Shown: one piece after another, positions 1 to 9,744 of the stretch
Position numbering within the stretch: the first letter of the stretch is position 1
Layout of the letters: the number at the start of each line of letters is the position of its first letter
DNA from: Flavobacteriales bacterium
GTDB taxonomy: Bacteria; Bacteroidota; Bacteroidia; Flavobacteriales_E; Vicingaceae
NCBI GenBank assembly: GCA_020635825.1
Contig: JACJZA010000009.1
Span: forward strand, 62,001 to 126,000
Length of the DNA stretch: 64,000 nt
Direction of reading: 5' to 3'
Translations under genes and position numbers: made by a program
Notes under the pieces: generated by a model
Databases searched by the model: none
What the model was told of the DNA's origin: nothing
The model's input: only the letters and a program-made list of their open reading frames with translations

Positions 1-645
1 TTTACAAGCATTGGGTTTTAATTGAACTTTTGTAATATCCTTGTAAGTAATTAATCCTTTAAGTTTATTGTTGGCATCAACAACCGGTAATTTTTCAATT
101 TTATGTTCTTGTAATATTTCTCTTGCTTTATCTAAATCCGTTCCTTCTTCTGTTGTAATAATATTTTCACCTGTCATCACTCCTTTTATTGGAGTTTCCA
201 TGTTTTTTTGGAATCTTAAATCGCGATTGGTAACAATCCCTACTAGATTATTTTGGGCATCAACAACCGGAATACCACCAATTTTAAACTCACTCATTAA
301 GTTTAAAGCATCTCCCACATTTGCATCAACAGAAATAGTAACAGGATCTTGTATCATTCCACTTTCAGAACGTTTCACTTTTCTTACTTTTTCTGCTTGT
401 TGCTCAATGGTCATATTTTTATGTAGCACACCTATTCCTCCTTCCTGAGCAATAGCAATAGCTAATTTTGACTCAGTAACCGTATCCATTGCTGCAGAAA
501 CCACAGGAATATTTAATCTGATTTGTTTTGTAAATTGTGTAGAAATATCTACATCTCGAGGTAAAACTTCTGAATAAGAAGGAACCATTAAAACATCATC
601 ATAAGTTAAACCTTCTCCAATAAATTTATCTGATAATTCACTCAT
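1..645 (-). CDS. guaB: Inosine-5'-monophosphate dehydrogenase, 5' part (partial)
   Basis: The reverse strand from the ATG at 645 is open to the window edge, giving the first 215 residues. It begins MSELSDKFIGEGLTYDDVLM, the typical IMPDH start, followed by PVVSAAMDTVTE and AIAIAQEGGIGVLHKNM, which belong to the TIM-barrel core. From about residue 95 come two CBS (Bateman) repeats (GIPVVD...LVGIVTNRDLRF and KLPVVD...LKGLITYKDI). The enzyme oxidises IMP to XMP with NAD in guanine nucleotide synthesis in the cytoplasm. The catalytic Cys loop and the rest of the barrel lie beyond position 1. The truncation is due to the window only; no internal stop is present. Family assignment is secure. Confidence 0.96.
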   Translation of the reverse strand, partial: MSELSDKFIGEGLTYDDVLMVPSYSEVLPRDVDISTQFTKQIRLNIPVVSAAMDTVTESKLAIAIAQEGGIGVLHKNMTIEQQAEKVRKVKRSESGMIQDPVTISVDANVGDALNLMSEFKIGGIPVVDAQNNLVGIVTNRDLRFQKNMETPIKGVMTGENIITTEEGTDLDKAREILQEHKIEKLPVVDANNKLKGLITYKDITKVQLKPNACK

Positions 646-756
646 AACAGGATTGTAAAATTGTGGCGAAAATACTAAAAATTGTTCATTCAAACACGTT
701 AAAAATTGTTAATGCTAACAACTCTTTTATTATTCTTTTATTGCTATTTTAGGTGT

Positions 757-1008
757 ATGAAAAATGAAATTTCTTTTCCTGTTTTTAGAAAATATAAAAA
801 CCAAAAATCTTTTTTTAAAATTATTTCACAAACTGAATTTGAAGAAATTAAATTATTTGGAGCTAAAGGAGAACTCCATTCCTTTTCAGCAAAAATTTTA
901 CCTGATAGAAATTATATTTATGATATGCTATATAACTATACTGATTATTGGGATGAATCTGATGAAAATGAATTCAATCTCATCAAATCTAAATTTGTAA
1001 TTCAATAG
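757..1008 (+). CDS. Small conserved-looking hypothetical protein (83 aa)
   Basis: An 83-residue protein starting MKNEISFPVFRKYKNQKSFF. I chose the ATG at 757 because the longer reading from 706 adds only a low-complexity Leu/Phe stretch and runs into the likely promoter of this gene or of guaB. The body (KIISQTEFEEIKLFGAKGEL, then AKILPDRNYIYDML) is charged, soluble and without a signal peptide or membrane segment. The pattern resembles small uncharacterised cytoplasmic proteins I associate with Flavobacteriia, but no function is known to me. It is divergent from guaB and 40 bases upstream of the MscS gene, so it may be co-transcribed with the channel. Confidence 0.7.
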   Translation: MKNEISFPVFRKYKNQKSFFKIISQTEFEEIKLFGAKGELHSFSAKILPDRNYIYDMLYNYTDYWDESDENEFNLIKSKFVIQ

Positions 1009-1024
1009 TTTTTTTCTGAATTGT

Positions 1025-1032
1025 TACTTTTG
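1025..1032 (+). promoter_or_regulatory. Candidate -7 promoter element of the MscS gene
   Basis: TACTTTTG is an exact match to the Bacteroidota -7 consensus TAnnTTTG. It lies 17 bases before the ATG at 1049. No TTTG is seen at the usual 19-21 base spacing upstream, so only the -7 half supports the call. Confidence 0.4.
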
Positions 1033-1048
1033 CCAAAAATTTAAATAT

Positions 1049-2101
1049 ATGAAAGAGTTTTTAGCAAAAGAATTTTATCATAATACGGTTGGAGACTGGT
1101 TTATTTCTCTACTTATTATTTTAGGTGCAGTTATCGTTGGAAAAATCCTTTACTGGTTTTTTGGTAAAGTTGTAAAACAACTAACTTCTAAAACAAAAAC
1201 TAGACTAGATGACATTTTAGTTGATATGATTGAAGAACCAATTGTATTGGCGATTACTATTGCCGGTTTATGGGTTGGATTACATCGTTTAGAATTTACT
1301 GATTGGTGGCAAATATGGATGGGTAAGATTTATCACATTTTACTTGCTATTAATATCACATGGTTTATTGCACGTCTAGTTGATGCTATTATTGAAGAAT
1401 ATGTTGTGCCCCTTACTGAAAAGACTGAAAGTGATTTAGACGACCAAATTTTACCCATTGTAAAAAAAGGTTTACGTTCGGTAATATGGATTTTAGGAGT
1501 TATTGTCGCTCTTAATAATGCCGGGTATGATGTGGGTGCACTAATAGCCGGTTTAGGTATAGGAGGTTTAGCTTTAGCTATGGCTGCTAAAGATTCTGTT
1601 TCAAATATTTTTGGAGGAATTATGGTATTTACCGACAAACCTTTTAAAGTTGGTGATAGGATAAAAATTGGAGGTTATGATGGCGTAATTACTGAAATAG
1701 GAATAAGAACCAGTAGATTAAGAACACTTGAAGGAAGGTTAGTTACAATTCCAAATATGCAGTTCACTGGAAATATGGTTGAAAATGTTTCTTTGGAACC
1801 CTCAAGAAAAGTAACAAACAATATTGGACTAATTTACGATACCACTCCTGAACAAATTCAGCAAGCTTTAGATTTACTAAAAGATATATCAGCTAAAAAC
1901 AACAATGTGGAAGATAATTACTTAGTTAGTTTTAATGCTTTTGGAGATTTTTCATTGGGTATACTATACATTTATTACATTAAAAAAGAATCAGACATTC
2001 TTCAAACTCAAACTGAAATTAACCTTGAAATTTTAAAACAATTTAATGAAGTTGGCTTAGAAATGGCTTTCCCAACACAAACCATTTATACTAAAAACTG
2101 A
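1049..2101 (+). CDS. Mechanosensitive ion channel, MscS family (350 aa)
   Basis: A small-conductance mechanosensitive channel that opens under membrane tension to release osmolytes during osmotic downshock; it acts in the inner membrane. Hydrophobic segments lie at about residues 15-40, 65-90, 95-115 and 140-190. The pore helix pattern GLGIGGLALAMAAKDSVSN (about 170-190) is the hallmark Gly/Ala-rich TM3 of MscS. It is followed by the beta domain (PFKVGDRIKIGGYDGVITEI, then TLEGRLVTIPNMQF). Four or more TM segments place it among the mid-size MscS homologues (MscM/YbdG-like) rather than minimal E. coli MscS. A strong terminator follows directly, so it probably ends its transcription unit. Confidence 0.95.
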   Translation: MKEFLAKEFYHNTVGDWFISLLIILGAVIVGKILYWFFGKVVKQLTSKTKTRLDDILVDMIEEPIVLAITIAGLWVGLHRLEFTDWWQIWMGKIYHILLAINITWFIARLVDAIIEEYVVPLTEKTESDLDDQILPIVKKGLRSVIWILGVIVALNNAGYDVGALIAGLGIGGLALAMAAKDSVSNIFGGIMVFTDKPFKVGDRIKIGGYDGVITEIGIRTSRLRTLEGRLVTIPNMQFTGNMVENVSLEPSRKVTNNIGLIYDTTPEQIQQALDLLKDISAKNNNVEDNYLVSFNAFGDFSLGILYIYYIKKESDILQTQTEINLEILKQFNEVGLEMAFPTQTIYTKN

Positions 2102-2120
2102 TTTTACATAATCACAAAAC

Positions 2121-2150
2121 AAAAAAGGGAATCATTCGATTCCCTTTTTT
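2121..2150. terminator. Bidirectional intrinsic terminator
   Basis: A perfect 13-bp inverted repeat (A6GGGAATC / GATTCCCT6) with a four-base loop and T-runs on both strands. It sits between the convergent MscS gene and the large cargo gene ending at 2164, so it can serve both. Confidence 0.9.
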
Positions 2151-2163
2151 GTTTTAAAATTGA

Positions 2164-5100
2164 CTATTTCTTAGGACCTCTAAGTAATGTAACATATCCT
2201 GTAACTAACTTTTCCTCATTACTGCATACATCTGTATATCTTAGCTCATAAAAATATGTACCTGCTGCATGTCCGCCTCCATCCCAGTTGTCTGTCGCAC
2301 TAGTTGATTCAAACACCTTTCTTCCCCATCTGTCAAATATCTTCACACTGTAATCTTCTGTTTTATCAACTCCAACAAACTCCAACTCATCATTCCAATT
2401 ATCTCCATTTGGTGTAAATACATTTGGAATAATTCCTGTTGTTTCTCCTAATTCTATAAATGTTGCTTCACTATTAAATACTTTAGGGGCACAACCATCT
2501 TTATACAATTCTATTACTATTGGATAGCTTCCCGGTCCTAGATATTCATAATTAACTAAGGTATCATTGAAAAACTCCATTCCATCTCCCATATTCCAAT
2601 ATATAGAATCTGCTCCTGTTGAAGAGGCAGAAATATTCACCTCGTATGTTAATGCTTCACATGGAACCGGTGGAACATAGCCAATATTTAATTCAACCTC
2701 AGGGATTTGATTGATAACAATAGTAAAAGGTAATGAGTCTGCTATATTACATGTAGTTGAATCTATCGCAACAAACAACCCATTATAGGTTCCAGCACTA
2801 GGAAAAGAATGAGAAGGATCTATTTGTGTTGATGTTGTACCATCTCCAAAATCCCAGAAATTTTGAGGTGGTGCCGGATTTCCTGATGAAAAATCAACTA
2901 CTAAATCCGCTCCGCAAATATCCACACTAGGATCTATGTTGGTATTAACCTGCGTATTATTTGGATTAAAATGTACAGTATCAGTAAATATTTCTGTATT
3001 GTTACATTGAAGATCATATGCTTCAAATACAACTATAAATTCACCTGGAGTTGTATATGTATGATTTATTACTAAATCATCAATAAAAGTAGTTCCATCT
3101 CCCATATCCCAATACAATGAATCTGCTCCTGTTCCAGTAAATTGCAGATTAATAGTTAATGAGCTTTGACAAGGATCATAAGGAGGAATATTAAATTGAG
3201 CATCTAAAGCTTCAGGTTTTATTAATTGTATATCAAAATATGCCGTATCAGCTGTATTACATGTACTTGAATCTATTGCTACATACATTACTGTATAACT
3301 CCCTGTATCTGCATAAGTATAGGTTAAACTTGGTAAAGTAGATGTTCCTGAGCCATCTCCAAAATCCCAGAAATTATTTGGCGGTGGTGTTGCTCCTGAT
3401 GTAAAATCTACATTATATGGTTGAGCACATAAAATTTGATCACCTGGAGGTGTAGCTTGAACAGTTGTATAATTAGGATTGAAATGAATGGTATCAGTAA
3501 AAGTTTCTGTATTGTTACATTGTAAATCATATGCTTCAAATACTACTATAAAATCACCATTTGATGTATAAGTATGGTTAACTAAGGTGTCATTGATATA
3601 GGTTGTTCCATCTCCCATACTCCAATACAATGAATCTGCTCCTGTTCCGGTAAATTGTAAATTAATAGTTAAACTATCTTGACAATCATTATAGGGTGGT
3701 ATCGTAAATTGTGCATCTAATACTTCTGCTGGCACCAAGTTAATATCAAAATAAGCCGTATCAGCAATATTACATGTATTTGAATCTATAGCAACATACA
3801 TTACTGTATAACTCCCTGTATCTGCATAGGTATAAGTTATACTTGGTAAAGTAGATGTTCCTGAGCCATCTCCAAAATCCCAGTAATTATTTGGCGGTGG
3901 TGTCGATCCTGCTGTAAAATCTACATTAAATGGAGCACCACAATACTCCTGATCTCCTGGACTAGTTGCTTGAACAGCAGTAAAAACTGGATTAAAATGT
4001 ATCGTATCTCTTATCGTGTTAAAACCTCCACAAGCAAAATCATAAGCCTCAAAGGTGATTACATAATCTCCATTTGTTGTATACGTATAATTAATCAAAG
4101 TATCATTGATAAATGAATCTCCATTACCCATGTTCCAATACAATGAATCTGCTCCAGAACCAGTAAATGCTAATTGAACTGTAAGACTATCCTGACATGG
4201 ATTATATGGTGGTATATCTATTTGTGCATCTAAGGTTCCATTATTGATAACTGTAACATCAAAATAAACAGTATCAGCAATATTACATGAAGATGAATCA
4301 ATTGCAACATACATAACATTATATGAACCGGTATCTGCGTAAGTGTGAGTAAAAACATAATCAGATCCTATACCTAAAGTATTCCCATCACCAAAATCCC
4401 AGTAAGTATTTGGTGGAGGTGTAGCTCCTGCTGAAAAATCAACATTAAAAGGCGCTCCACAAAGCAGAACATCTCCAGGATCATCTGCATTAGCGACTAT
4501 TCCCTGGAAATCAAGTCCTATTTTAATAGATCCAAAGTTACAATTTGACGACCCATTGGTTGTTGACCAAGAACCAGCAGTTGTAGGAAAACTATTTGAC
4601 CCTCCACATCCTGCACATACACCTTGATAAATAGTACCTCTTTTATCAAATCTAGAAGTACCACCATCAACATGCTCTGCTCCACTACCACCAAAAAAAG
4701 TCCCATATAATAAACTTTGGGCATCTCTTTCTAATACAAAAAAGTAAAAATCACTACCATCTGTTGATCCATCAATGGCATTTCCTGTTACTGGTAATCC
4801 ACTAGTTGATCCTTCGTTGTTAGTACTCCCCCCCCAACCAGCAACATAAACATTACTACAATTATCTACTAAAAATGCAGTAATAGATATATCTACAGAT
4901 GAATTTGCTCCATCTCCAAAAACTGTGCTATAATCAGTTGTGGTCAAATCACTACTCATCTTATGTATAAATTGAGCTGAACCGGCAACACTATATGGCG
5001 CATTTACTACAGGATAATTTCCCTTTGTTTGTCCAGTTGTATATACATTACCAAACTTATCTATTTCCAAAATATAAGCCTGATCATAATTATTAGTTCC

Positions 5101-6744
5101 AATATATGTTAATGCATTTAATGAACCATTATTATCATTAAGGGTCCCTAAAAATCCATCTGTTGAACCACCATATGTTGGCTTTATTACGCCAGCAGTT
5201 GTTCCTATATTATTACTTAAGGTTCCTCCACAAACTGCAACTGTATTATTAGTTTCATTAACTCTTATTGAATATCCAGCTTCACCTGAAGTACCTCCTA
5301 AATAAGTTGACCAAGTTAAAGCATCTAAATTTGGAGATAATTTTGAAACAACAGCATCATAATTTCCCGAAAGAGAGGTTTGATGACTACCTGGCGTAGT
5401 TGGATAATTATTTGAATTTGAAGTAGAAACTATATATATTGACCCAGCATTATCTATTACTACTTCTCCTCTATTTTCATCAGAATAATTATAATTTAAA
5501 GTAGCATTCAAAGCTAACCCATCATTTCCTGAACCTCCTAAATAAGTACTCCCTACAATACCATTTCCTGCTGCATTAAATTTAGTTATAAAAATATCAG
5601 ATCCTCCTGTAAATGTAGCTGAATTCGGAGAAACAGTAGTTCCTCCATTATGTGAAGTATTATATGCGCCAACACTTGTAGGAAAATTTGTAGAAGCAGT
5701 TGCTCCCATTACAATTAACTCCCCAGAAGGTGTTGTAACTAAACTATGAGGTTGGTCTGCTCTGTTTCCACCTAAATAAGTTGCATAAATTCTGTTTGCT
5801 CCTGTTGGATCATACTTAATGATAGCTGCATCAATAACGCTACCAAAAGTTACATCATAAGCACCTGTTGAAACAGGGAATCCACTTGAAAATGCAATTC
5901 CACCACCATAAAAATTTCCATTATCATCATAAGTTGCTGTAAAACCCCAGTTATCTGCAGATGAACCTGTAAAAGTTGAAAAAATCCAAGTAGGATCAAT
6001 GATTAATTCTTTTTGGATATCATATCCATTAGGAAATTCAAAACTTAAATTATTTCCATTTAAAACAAATTTACAAGGAACAACTTTTTTCTTACCATTA
6101 TTCATTTGATATGCTACAGGAGCTAATTCATTTAAAGAGGTGTTTGGAAGAATAATATTTAAATTTCCATTATTTGTAATTTCAATTTTTTCAACCCCCT
6201 CATAATTAATTATTATATCGTTAGGGTTTGCACCAACATCAACAATAAAATCATATTTTAAAAAATCATCTTTTGAATAAATTTGCACATCAATTCCATT
6301 ATATAAATTATCATAAGTAAGATGATAATACGACTTAACTCCTACAGCCCATTTTGAAGGATCATTTCCTTTTAAATAGTTTTTTACTCCATCTCTTTCC
6401 TCATCAGAATTAATAACTACATTAGGATTAGCATTTAAAAAATTCATTTTATAAACACTCTTACGCAAATTAAATGGTTGATTACCATACAATTCTCTAC
6501 CTTTTTTTGTATGACGAACCTTATGAAGGTTTGATAAATCTTCAGATGAAAACAAATCAAAAGTAAAAGTGTTATTTTCGAAGAAAATGTCACCAACATG
6601 GATTTGACTATGATATTTAACCTTTGAATCAAATTGTCCTTTATTTTCATTAAAATGGTAATCTGCTTCAGTGTTTGATTTACCATGAGAAAATAAAAAT
6701 TGACTTAACAATAGCAATGTTGAACTTAATATTAGTTTTTTCAT
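2164..6744 (-). CDS. Secreted SBBP/PKD-repeat protein with gliding-motility-type C-terminal domain (1526 aa)
   Basis: A large surface or secreted protein, probably exported through Sec and then the type IX system. Residues 1-20 form a signal peptide (MKKLILSSTLLLLSQFLFSH). About 28-250 match the N-terminal domain often found before SBBP repeats (HFNENKGQFD start). About 252-740 hold beta-propeller-like repeats of the STYLGGS type. About 745-1425 carry eight PKD-like domains arranged as four tandem pairs of about 171 residues (DFGDG and YWxMGDG motifs alternate). About 1436-1526 are a CHU_C / gliding motility-associated C-terminal domain (IIPNVFTPNGDNWNDE, FDRWGRKVFES). Such domains are T9SS type B signals. 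A run of eight G codes for part of a WGGS stretch near residue 637. Role is likely adhesion or matrix; the ligand is unknown. Confidence 0.9.
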   Translation of the reverse strand: MKKLILSSTLLLLSQFLFSHGKSNTEADYHFNENKGQFDSKVKYHSQIHVGDIFFENNTFTFDLFSSEDLSNLHKVRHTKKGRELYGNQPFNLRKSVYKMNFLNANPNVVINSDEERDGVKNYLKGNDPSKWAVGVKSYYHLTYDNLYNGIDVQIYSKDDFLKYDFIVDVGANPNDIIINYEGVEKIEITNNGNLNIILPNTSLNELAPVAYQMNNGKKKVVPCKFVLNGNNLSFEFPNGYDIQKELIIDPTWIFSTFTGSSADNWGFTATYDDNGNFYGGGIAFSSGFPVSTGAYDVTFGSVIDAAIIKYDPTGANRIYATYLGGNRADQPHSLVTTPSGELIVMGATASTNFPTSVGAYNTSHNGGTTVSPNSATFTGGSDIFITKFNAAGNGIVGSTYLGGSGNDGLALNATLNYNYSDENRGEVVIDNAGSIYIVSTSNSNNYPTTPGSHQTSLSGNYDAVVSKLSPNLDALTWSTYLGGTSGEAGYSIRVNETNNTVAVCGGTLSNNIGTTAGVIKPTYGGSTDGFLGTLNDNNGSLNALTYIGTNNYDQAYILEIDKFGNVYTTGQTKGNYPVVNAPYSVAGSAQFIHKMSSDLTTTDYSTVFGDGANSSVDISITAFLVDNCSNVYVAGWGGSTNNEGSTSGLPVTGNAIDGSTDGSDFYFFVLERDAQSLLYGTFFGGSGAEHVDGGTSRFDKRGTIYQGVCAGCGGSNSFPTTAGSWSTTNGSSNCNFGSIKIGLDFQGIVANADDPGDVLLCGAPFNVDFSAGATPPPNTYWDFGDGNTLGIGSDYVFTHTYADTGSYNVMYVAIDSSSCNIADTVYFDVTVINNGTLDAQIDIPPYNPCQDSLTVQLAFTGSGADSLYWNMGNGDSFINDTLINYTYTTNGDYVITFEAYDFACGGFNTIRDTIHFNPVFTAVQATSPGDQEYCGAPFNVDFTAGSTPPPNNYWDFGDGSGTSTLPSITYTYADTGSYTVMYVAIDSNTCNIADTAYFDINLVPAEVLDAQFTIPPYNDCQDSLTINLQFTGTGADSLYWSMGDGTTYINDTLVNHTYTSNGDFIVVFEAYDLQCNNTETFTDTIHFNPNYTTVQATPPGDQILCAQPYNVDFTSGATPPPNNFWDFGDGSGTSTLPSLTYTYADTGSYTVMYVAIDSSTCNTADTAYFDIQLIKPEALDAQFNIPPYDPCQSSLTINLQFTGTGADSLYWDMGDGTTFIDDLVINHTYTTPGEFIVVFEAYDLQCNNTEIFTDTVHFNPNNTQVNTNIDPSVDICGADLVVDFSSGNPAPPQNFWDFGDGTTSTQIDPSHSFPSAGTYNGLFVAIDSTTCNIADSLPFTIVINQIPEVELNIGYVPPVPCEALTYEVNISASSTGADSIYWNMGDGMEFFNDTLVNYEYLGPGSYPIVIELYKDGCAPKVFNSEATFIELGETTGIIPNVFTPNGDNWNDELEFVGVDKTEDYSVKIFDRWGRKVFESTSATDNWDGGGHAAGTYFYELRYTDVCSNEEKLVTGYVTLLRGPKK
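2560..4480 (-). repeat. Four tandem ~513-bp in-gene repeats encoding PKD pairs
   Basis: Equivalent strings (for example the reverse-strand sequence for ADSxYWxMGDG) recur near 2590, 3100, 3615 and 4128, a period of about 513 bases, exactly 171 codons. Units are most alike in the middle (3100-3900), where long stretches differ by only a few bases, suggesting recent duplication or conversion between copies. Confidence 0.85.
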
Positions 6745-6810
6745 AAGAGAATTATATTAATCTAGTACAATTGACTTCTAAGTATCTTAAAAAGTTGCAT
6801 CTAAAATAAA

Positions 6811-6848
6811 AAAAAGGGATTGAAAATCATTGTTTTCAATCCCTTTTT
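6811..6848 (-). terminator. Intrinsic terminator of valS
   Basis: A 16-bp inverted repeat (A5GGGATTGAAAA / TTTTCAATCCCT5) with a six-base loop, 46 bases beyond the valS stop on the reverse strand. It has T-runs on both sides and separates valS from the cargo gene downstream. Confidence 0.88.
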
Positions 6849-6893
6849 ATAAAAAATAACACCTTTACAACAAAATGTTACAAATTAATAACA

Positions 6894-9533
6894 TCAAATC
6901 AAACTAGCCAATTGTTCTTCTAATACTTTAATCTTAGCTTCTGCATCCGCTTTTTTCTTTTGTTCAGCAGCCACTACCTGCTCTGGTGCTCCAGCTACAA
7001 ACTTTTCATTACTTAATTTTTTGTTTGCAATAGCTAATGAACCTTTTACATATTCTAAATCAGCTTTAATTTTTTCAATTTCAGCTTCAACATCTACATT
7101 ACCAGCTAATGGTATAAAATATTCGTTACTTTTTACAACAAAACTAAAAGCTCCTTCAACTTTATCATCAACATATTCAATCTTTGATAGATTGGTTAGC
7201 TTCTTTAATAGTTCCTCATAAGGCTGTACAGATATCCCATTAAGTTTAACATATAACTCTAATTGATCTTTGTTTGGAATATTCTTTGACTTTCTCAATG
7301 TCCTTATTTCAGAAATTACACTTGTCGTATAATCAAAATCTTTTAACAAACTCCATCCTATTGAACTTAAATCAGAGGCCGGGTATTCTTGCAACATTAT
7401 TGTATCTCCTTCTTTTCTATCATCCCTTAAGTTCTGCCATAATTCTTCGGTAACAAAAGGCATAAATGGATGCAATACTCTCAGCAATTTTTCAAAAAAC
7501 ACTACAGTAGCTTCTTGCACAGTAGGACTCACTGGTTTTTGATAATCAGGTTTTACTCCTTCCAAATACCATGAACAGAAGTCGTTCCATATCAATTTAT
7601 AAGTACTCATTAAAGCATCAGATAATCTATACTTAGAGAAATTATCATTTATTGAAACTAAAGTTTCTGAAAGCCTTTGTTCAAACCAATTAATAATACT
7701 ATTTGCACTTTCAGGAGCTTGAAGAGTTTCATCAACTTCCCAACTTTTAACCAATCGAAAAGCATTCCACATTTTGGTAGAAAATTTACTTCCTTGCTCA
7801 CACAAAGCTTCATCAAATAACAAATCATTTCCTGCTGCTGCACAAGAAAGCATACCAAAACGCACGCCATCAGCACCATAAGTATCAATCAATCCTATGG
7901 CATCTGGAGAGTTCCCTAATGATTTACTCATTTTTCTACGCTGTTTATCTCTTACCATTCCGGTAAAATAAACATGTTTAAATGGTTTTTCATTTTTAAA
8001 TTCATAACCGGCAAAAATCATACGTGCCACCCAAAAGAAGATAATATCCCAACCTGTAACCAATACATTGGTTGGATAGTAATAATCAAAATCCTTTGAA
8101 CCTTCATCACCAAAACCATCAAACACAGAAATTGGCCACAACCATGATGAGAACCAAGTATCCACCACATCTTCATCTTGTCTTAAATCATCAAGAGTTA
8201 AATTTACATTCCCTGATTTTTCTTTTGCAAGTATTAAAGCTTGTTCTTTGGTTTCAGCAACTACATAATCATTAGCTTCATTATAATAATATGCGGGTAT
8301 TTGTTGTCCCCACCATAATTGACGAGAAATAGGCCAATCCCTGATATTCTCTAACCAATGTTTGTAAACATTTTTAAACTTTGGAGGGAATAATTCAATA
8401 TTATCGTTCATTACATTTTCCAAAGCAGGTTTCACCATTTCATCCATTTTTACAAACCATTGTAAAGAAAGTTTTGGTTCTACCACTGTATCAGGATTAC
8501 GTTCTGAATAACCAACATTATTGGTAATATCTTCTGTTTTAACTAAAATTCCCATTTCCGCTAACTTTTCTCCTGCTTTTTTTCGAGCAACAAACCTATC
8601 TTCTCCAACAAAGATTTGGGCAGCTTCTGCCATTGTACCATCATCATTAATGGTATCAATAATTTCTAAATTGTGTTTTTGACCAATTTCATAATCATTA
8701 ATATCGTGAGCCGGAGTCACTTTTAAACATCCTGTTCCAAATTCAATATCAATGTAATCATCACAAATAATTGGTATTTCTCGATTTACCATAGGAACAA
8801 TGGCTGTTTTACCATGCAAATGCTTATAACGATCATCTTTAGAGTGAACACAAACAGCTGTATCACCCATAATGGTTTCAGGACGAGTGGTTGCAATGGT
8901 AATAAAATCATCACTATCTTTTATGGCATACTTTACATAATACAATTTTGATTGCTCTTCCTTACGAATTACTTCTTCGTTAGATAATGTTGTTTGAGCT
9001 TTAGGATCCCAGTTTACAATTTTCCAATCTTTATAAATGTAACCTTTGTTGTAAAGTTTTATAAACGATTGGATAACAGCTTCATTTAATTTAGGTTCCA
9101 TTGTAAAACGAGTTCTACTCCAATCGCAACTAGCTCCCAATCGTTTTAATTGTTCTAAAATTATTCCACCATATTTTTCTTTCCATTCATAAGCATGCTT
9201 CAGGAACTCCTCTCTTCCAATATCATATTTATTAATGCCTTGCTCTCTTAAAAGATTTACCACTTTAGATTCAGTAGCAATAGAAGCATGATCTGTACCA
9301 GGTACCCAACAAGCATTATACCCCAACATTCTGGCTCTACGTATTAAAACATCTTGAATGGTATTGTTAAGCATATGCCCCATATGCAAAACACCTGTAA
9401 CATTAGGTGGAGGAATGACAATAGTAAATGGTTCTCTTTCATCAGGGGTTGAACTAAAAAAATCATTTTTCATCCAGTAGTCATACCACTTTTTCTCCAT
9501 CTCATTTGGCGAATCATTTTTTACTTTTTCCAT
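6894..9533 (-). CDS. valS: Valyl-tRNA synthetase (879 aa)
   Basis: Charges tRNA-Val with valine in the cytoplasm; class Ia synthetase. The HIGH-type signature PPPNVTGVLHMGHMLNN is near residues 41-57. The editing domain contains ATTRPETIMGDTAVCV. The KMSKS loop is RRKMSKSLGNSPD near residue 535. The anticodon-binding helical domain follows, and the last about 70 residues form the Lys/Glu-rich coiled coil typical of ValRS (EIEKIKADLEYVKGSL). Full length for the family. The start at 9533 follows a likely promoter at 9564-9571. It is monocistronic between a terminator and a divergent DUF1573 gene pair. Confidence 0.98.
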   Translation of the reverse strand: MEKVKNDSPNEMEKKWYDYWMKNDFFSSTPDEREPFTIVIPPPNVTGVLHMGHMLNNTIQDVLIRRARMLGYNACWVPGTDHASIATESKVVNLLREQGINKYDIGREEFLKHAYEWKEKYGGIILEQLKRLGASCDWSRTRFTMEPKLNEAVIQSFIKLYNKGYIYKDWKIVNWDPKAQTTLSNEEVIRKEEQSKLYYVKYAIKDSDDFITIATTRPETIMGDTAVCVHSKDDRYKHLHGKTAIVPMVNREIPIICDDYIDIEFGTGCLKVTPAHDINDYEIGQKHNLEIIDTINDDGTMAEAAQIFVGEDRFVARKKAGEKLAEMGILVKTEDITNNVGYSERNPDTVVEPKLSLQWFVKMDEMVKPALENVMNDNIELFPPKFKNVYKHWLENIRDWPISRQLWWGQQIPAYYYNEANDYVVAETKEQALILAKEKSGNVNLTLDDLRQDEDVVDTWFSSWLWPISVFDGFGDEGSKDFDYYYPTNVLVTGWDIIFFWVARMIFAGYEFKNEKPFKHVYFTGMVRDKQRRKMSKSLGNSPDAIGLIDTYGADGVRFGMLSCAAAGNDLLFDEALCEQGSKFSTKMWNAFRLVKSWEVDETLQAPESANSIINWFEQRLSETLVSINDNFSKYRLSDALMSTYKLIWNDFCSWYLEGVKPDYQKPVSPTVQEATVVFFEKLLRVLHPFMPFVTEELWQNLRDDRKEGDTIMLQEYPASDLSSIGWSLLKDFDYTTSVISEIRTLRKSKNIPNKDQLELYVKLNGISVQPYEELLKKLTNLSKIEYVDDKVEGAFSFVVKSNEYFIPLAGNVDVEAEIEKIKADLEYVKGSLAIANKKLSNEKFVAGAPEQVVAAEQKKKADAEAKIKVLEEQLASLI

Positions 9534-9563
9534 TGCTTTTACTGTTGTATTTTATAAAGTTTA

Positions 9564-9571
9564 CAAATGTA
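9564..9571 (-). promoter_or_regulatory. Candidate -7 promoter element of valS
   Basis: Reverse-strand TACATTTG matches TAnnTTTG exactly and lies about 30 bases before the valS ATG. No clear TTTG at -33. The 9534-9744 intergenic region holds only this and the divergent element at 9700. Confidence 0.4.
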
Positions 9572-9699
9572 ATATTTTGATTTTTGATAAACACTACGAA
9601 TAACTCCTTGTTTGGCATAATTTTAGTTGAAATAAGTCGCAAACAAAGTTAATTTGTTAATGAAGTGTTAATGACAAATCATTATTAAAGTATAAATTT

Positions 9700-9707
9700 T
9701 AAGTTTG
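9700..9707 (+). promoter_or_regulatory. Candidate -7 promoter element of the DUF1573 pair
   Basis: TAAGTTTG matches TAnnTTTG, 37 bases before the ATG at 9745. The -33 half is not evident. Confidence 0.4.
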
Positions 9708-9744
9708 TTTAAGAAATTTAGTAATTAACGTAAAACATAAACCC

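Noticed and set aside
68..448. 126-residue forward open frame at the left edge
   Set aside because: It lies fully within guaB on the opposite strand, and its translation has no family character.
1..645. guaB as a broken gene
   Set aside because: The frame is open from the ATG to the window edge and all motifs are intact; the truncation is due to the window.
9534..9744. Riboswitch or T-box-like leader upstream of valS or the DUF1573 pair
   Set aside because: The spacer shows only A+T-rich sequence with -7 elements; no stem-loop of convincing length, and T-boxes are not expected in this phylum.
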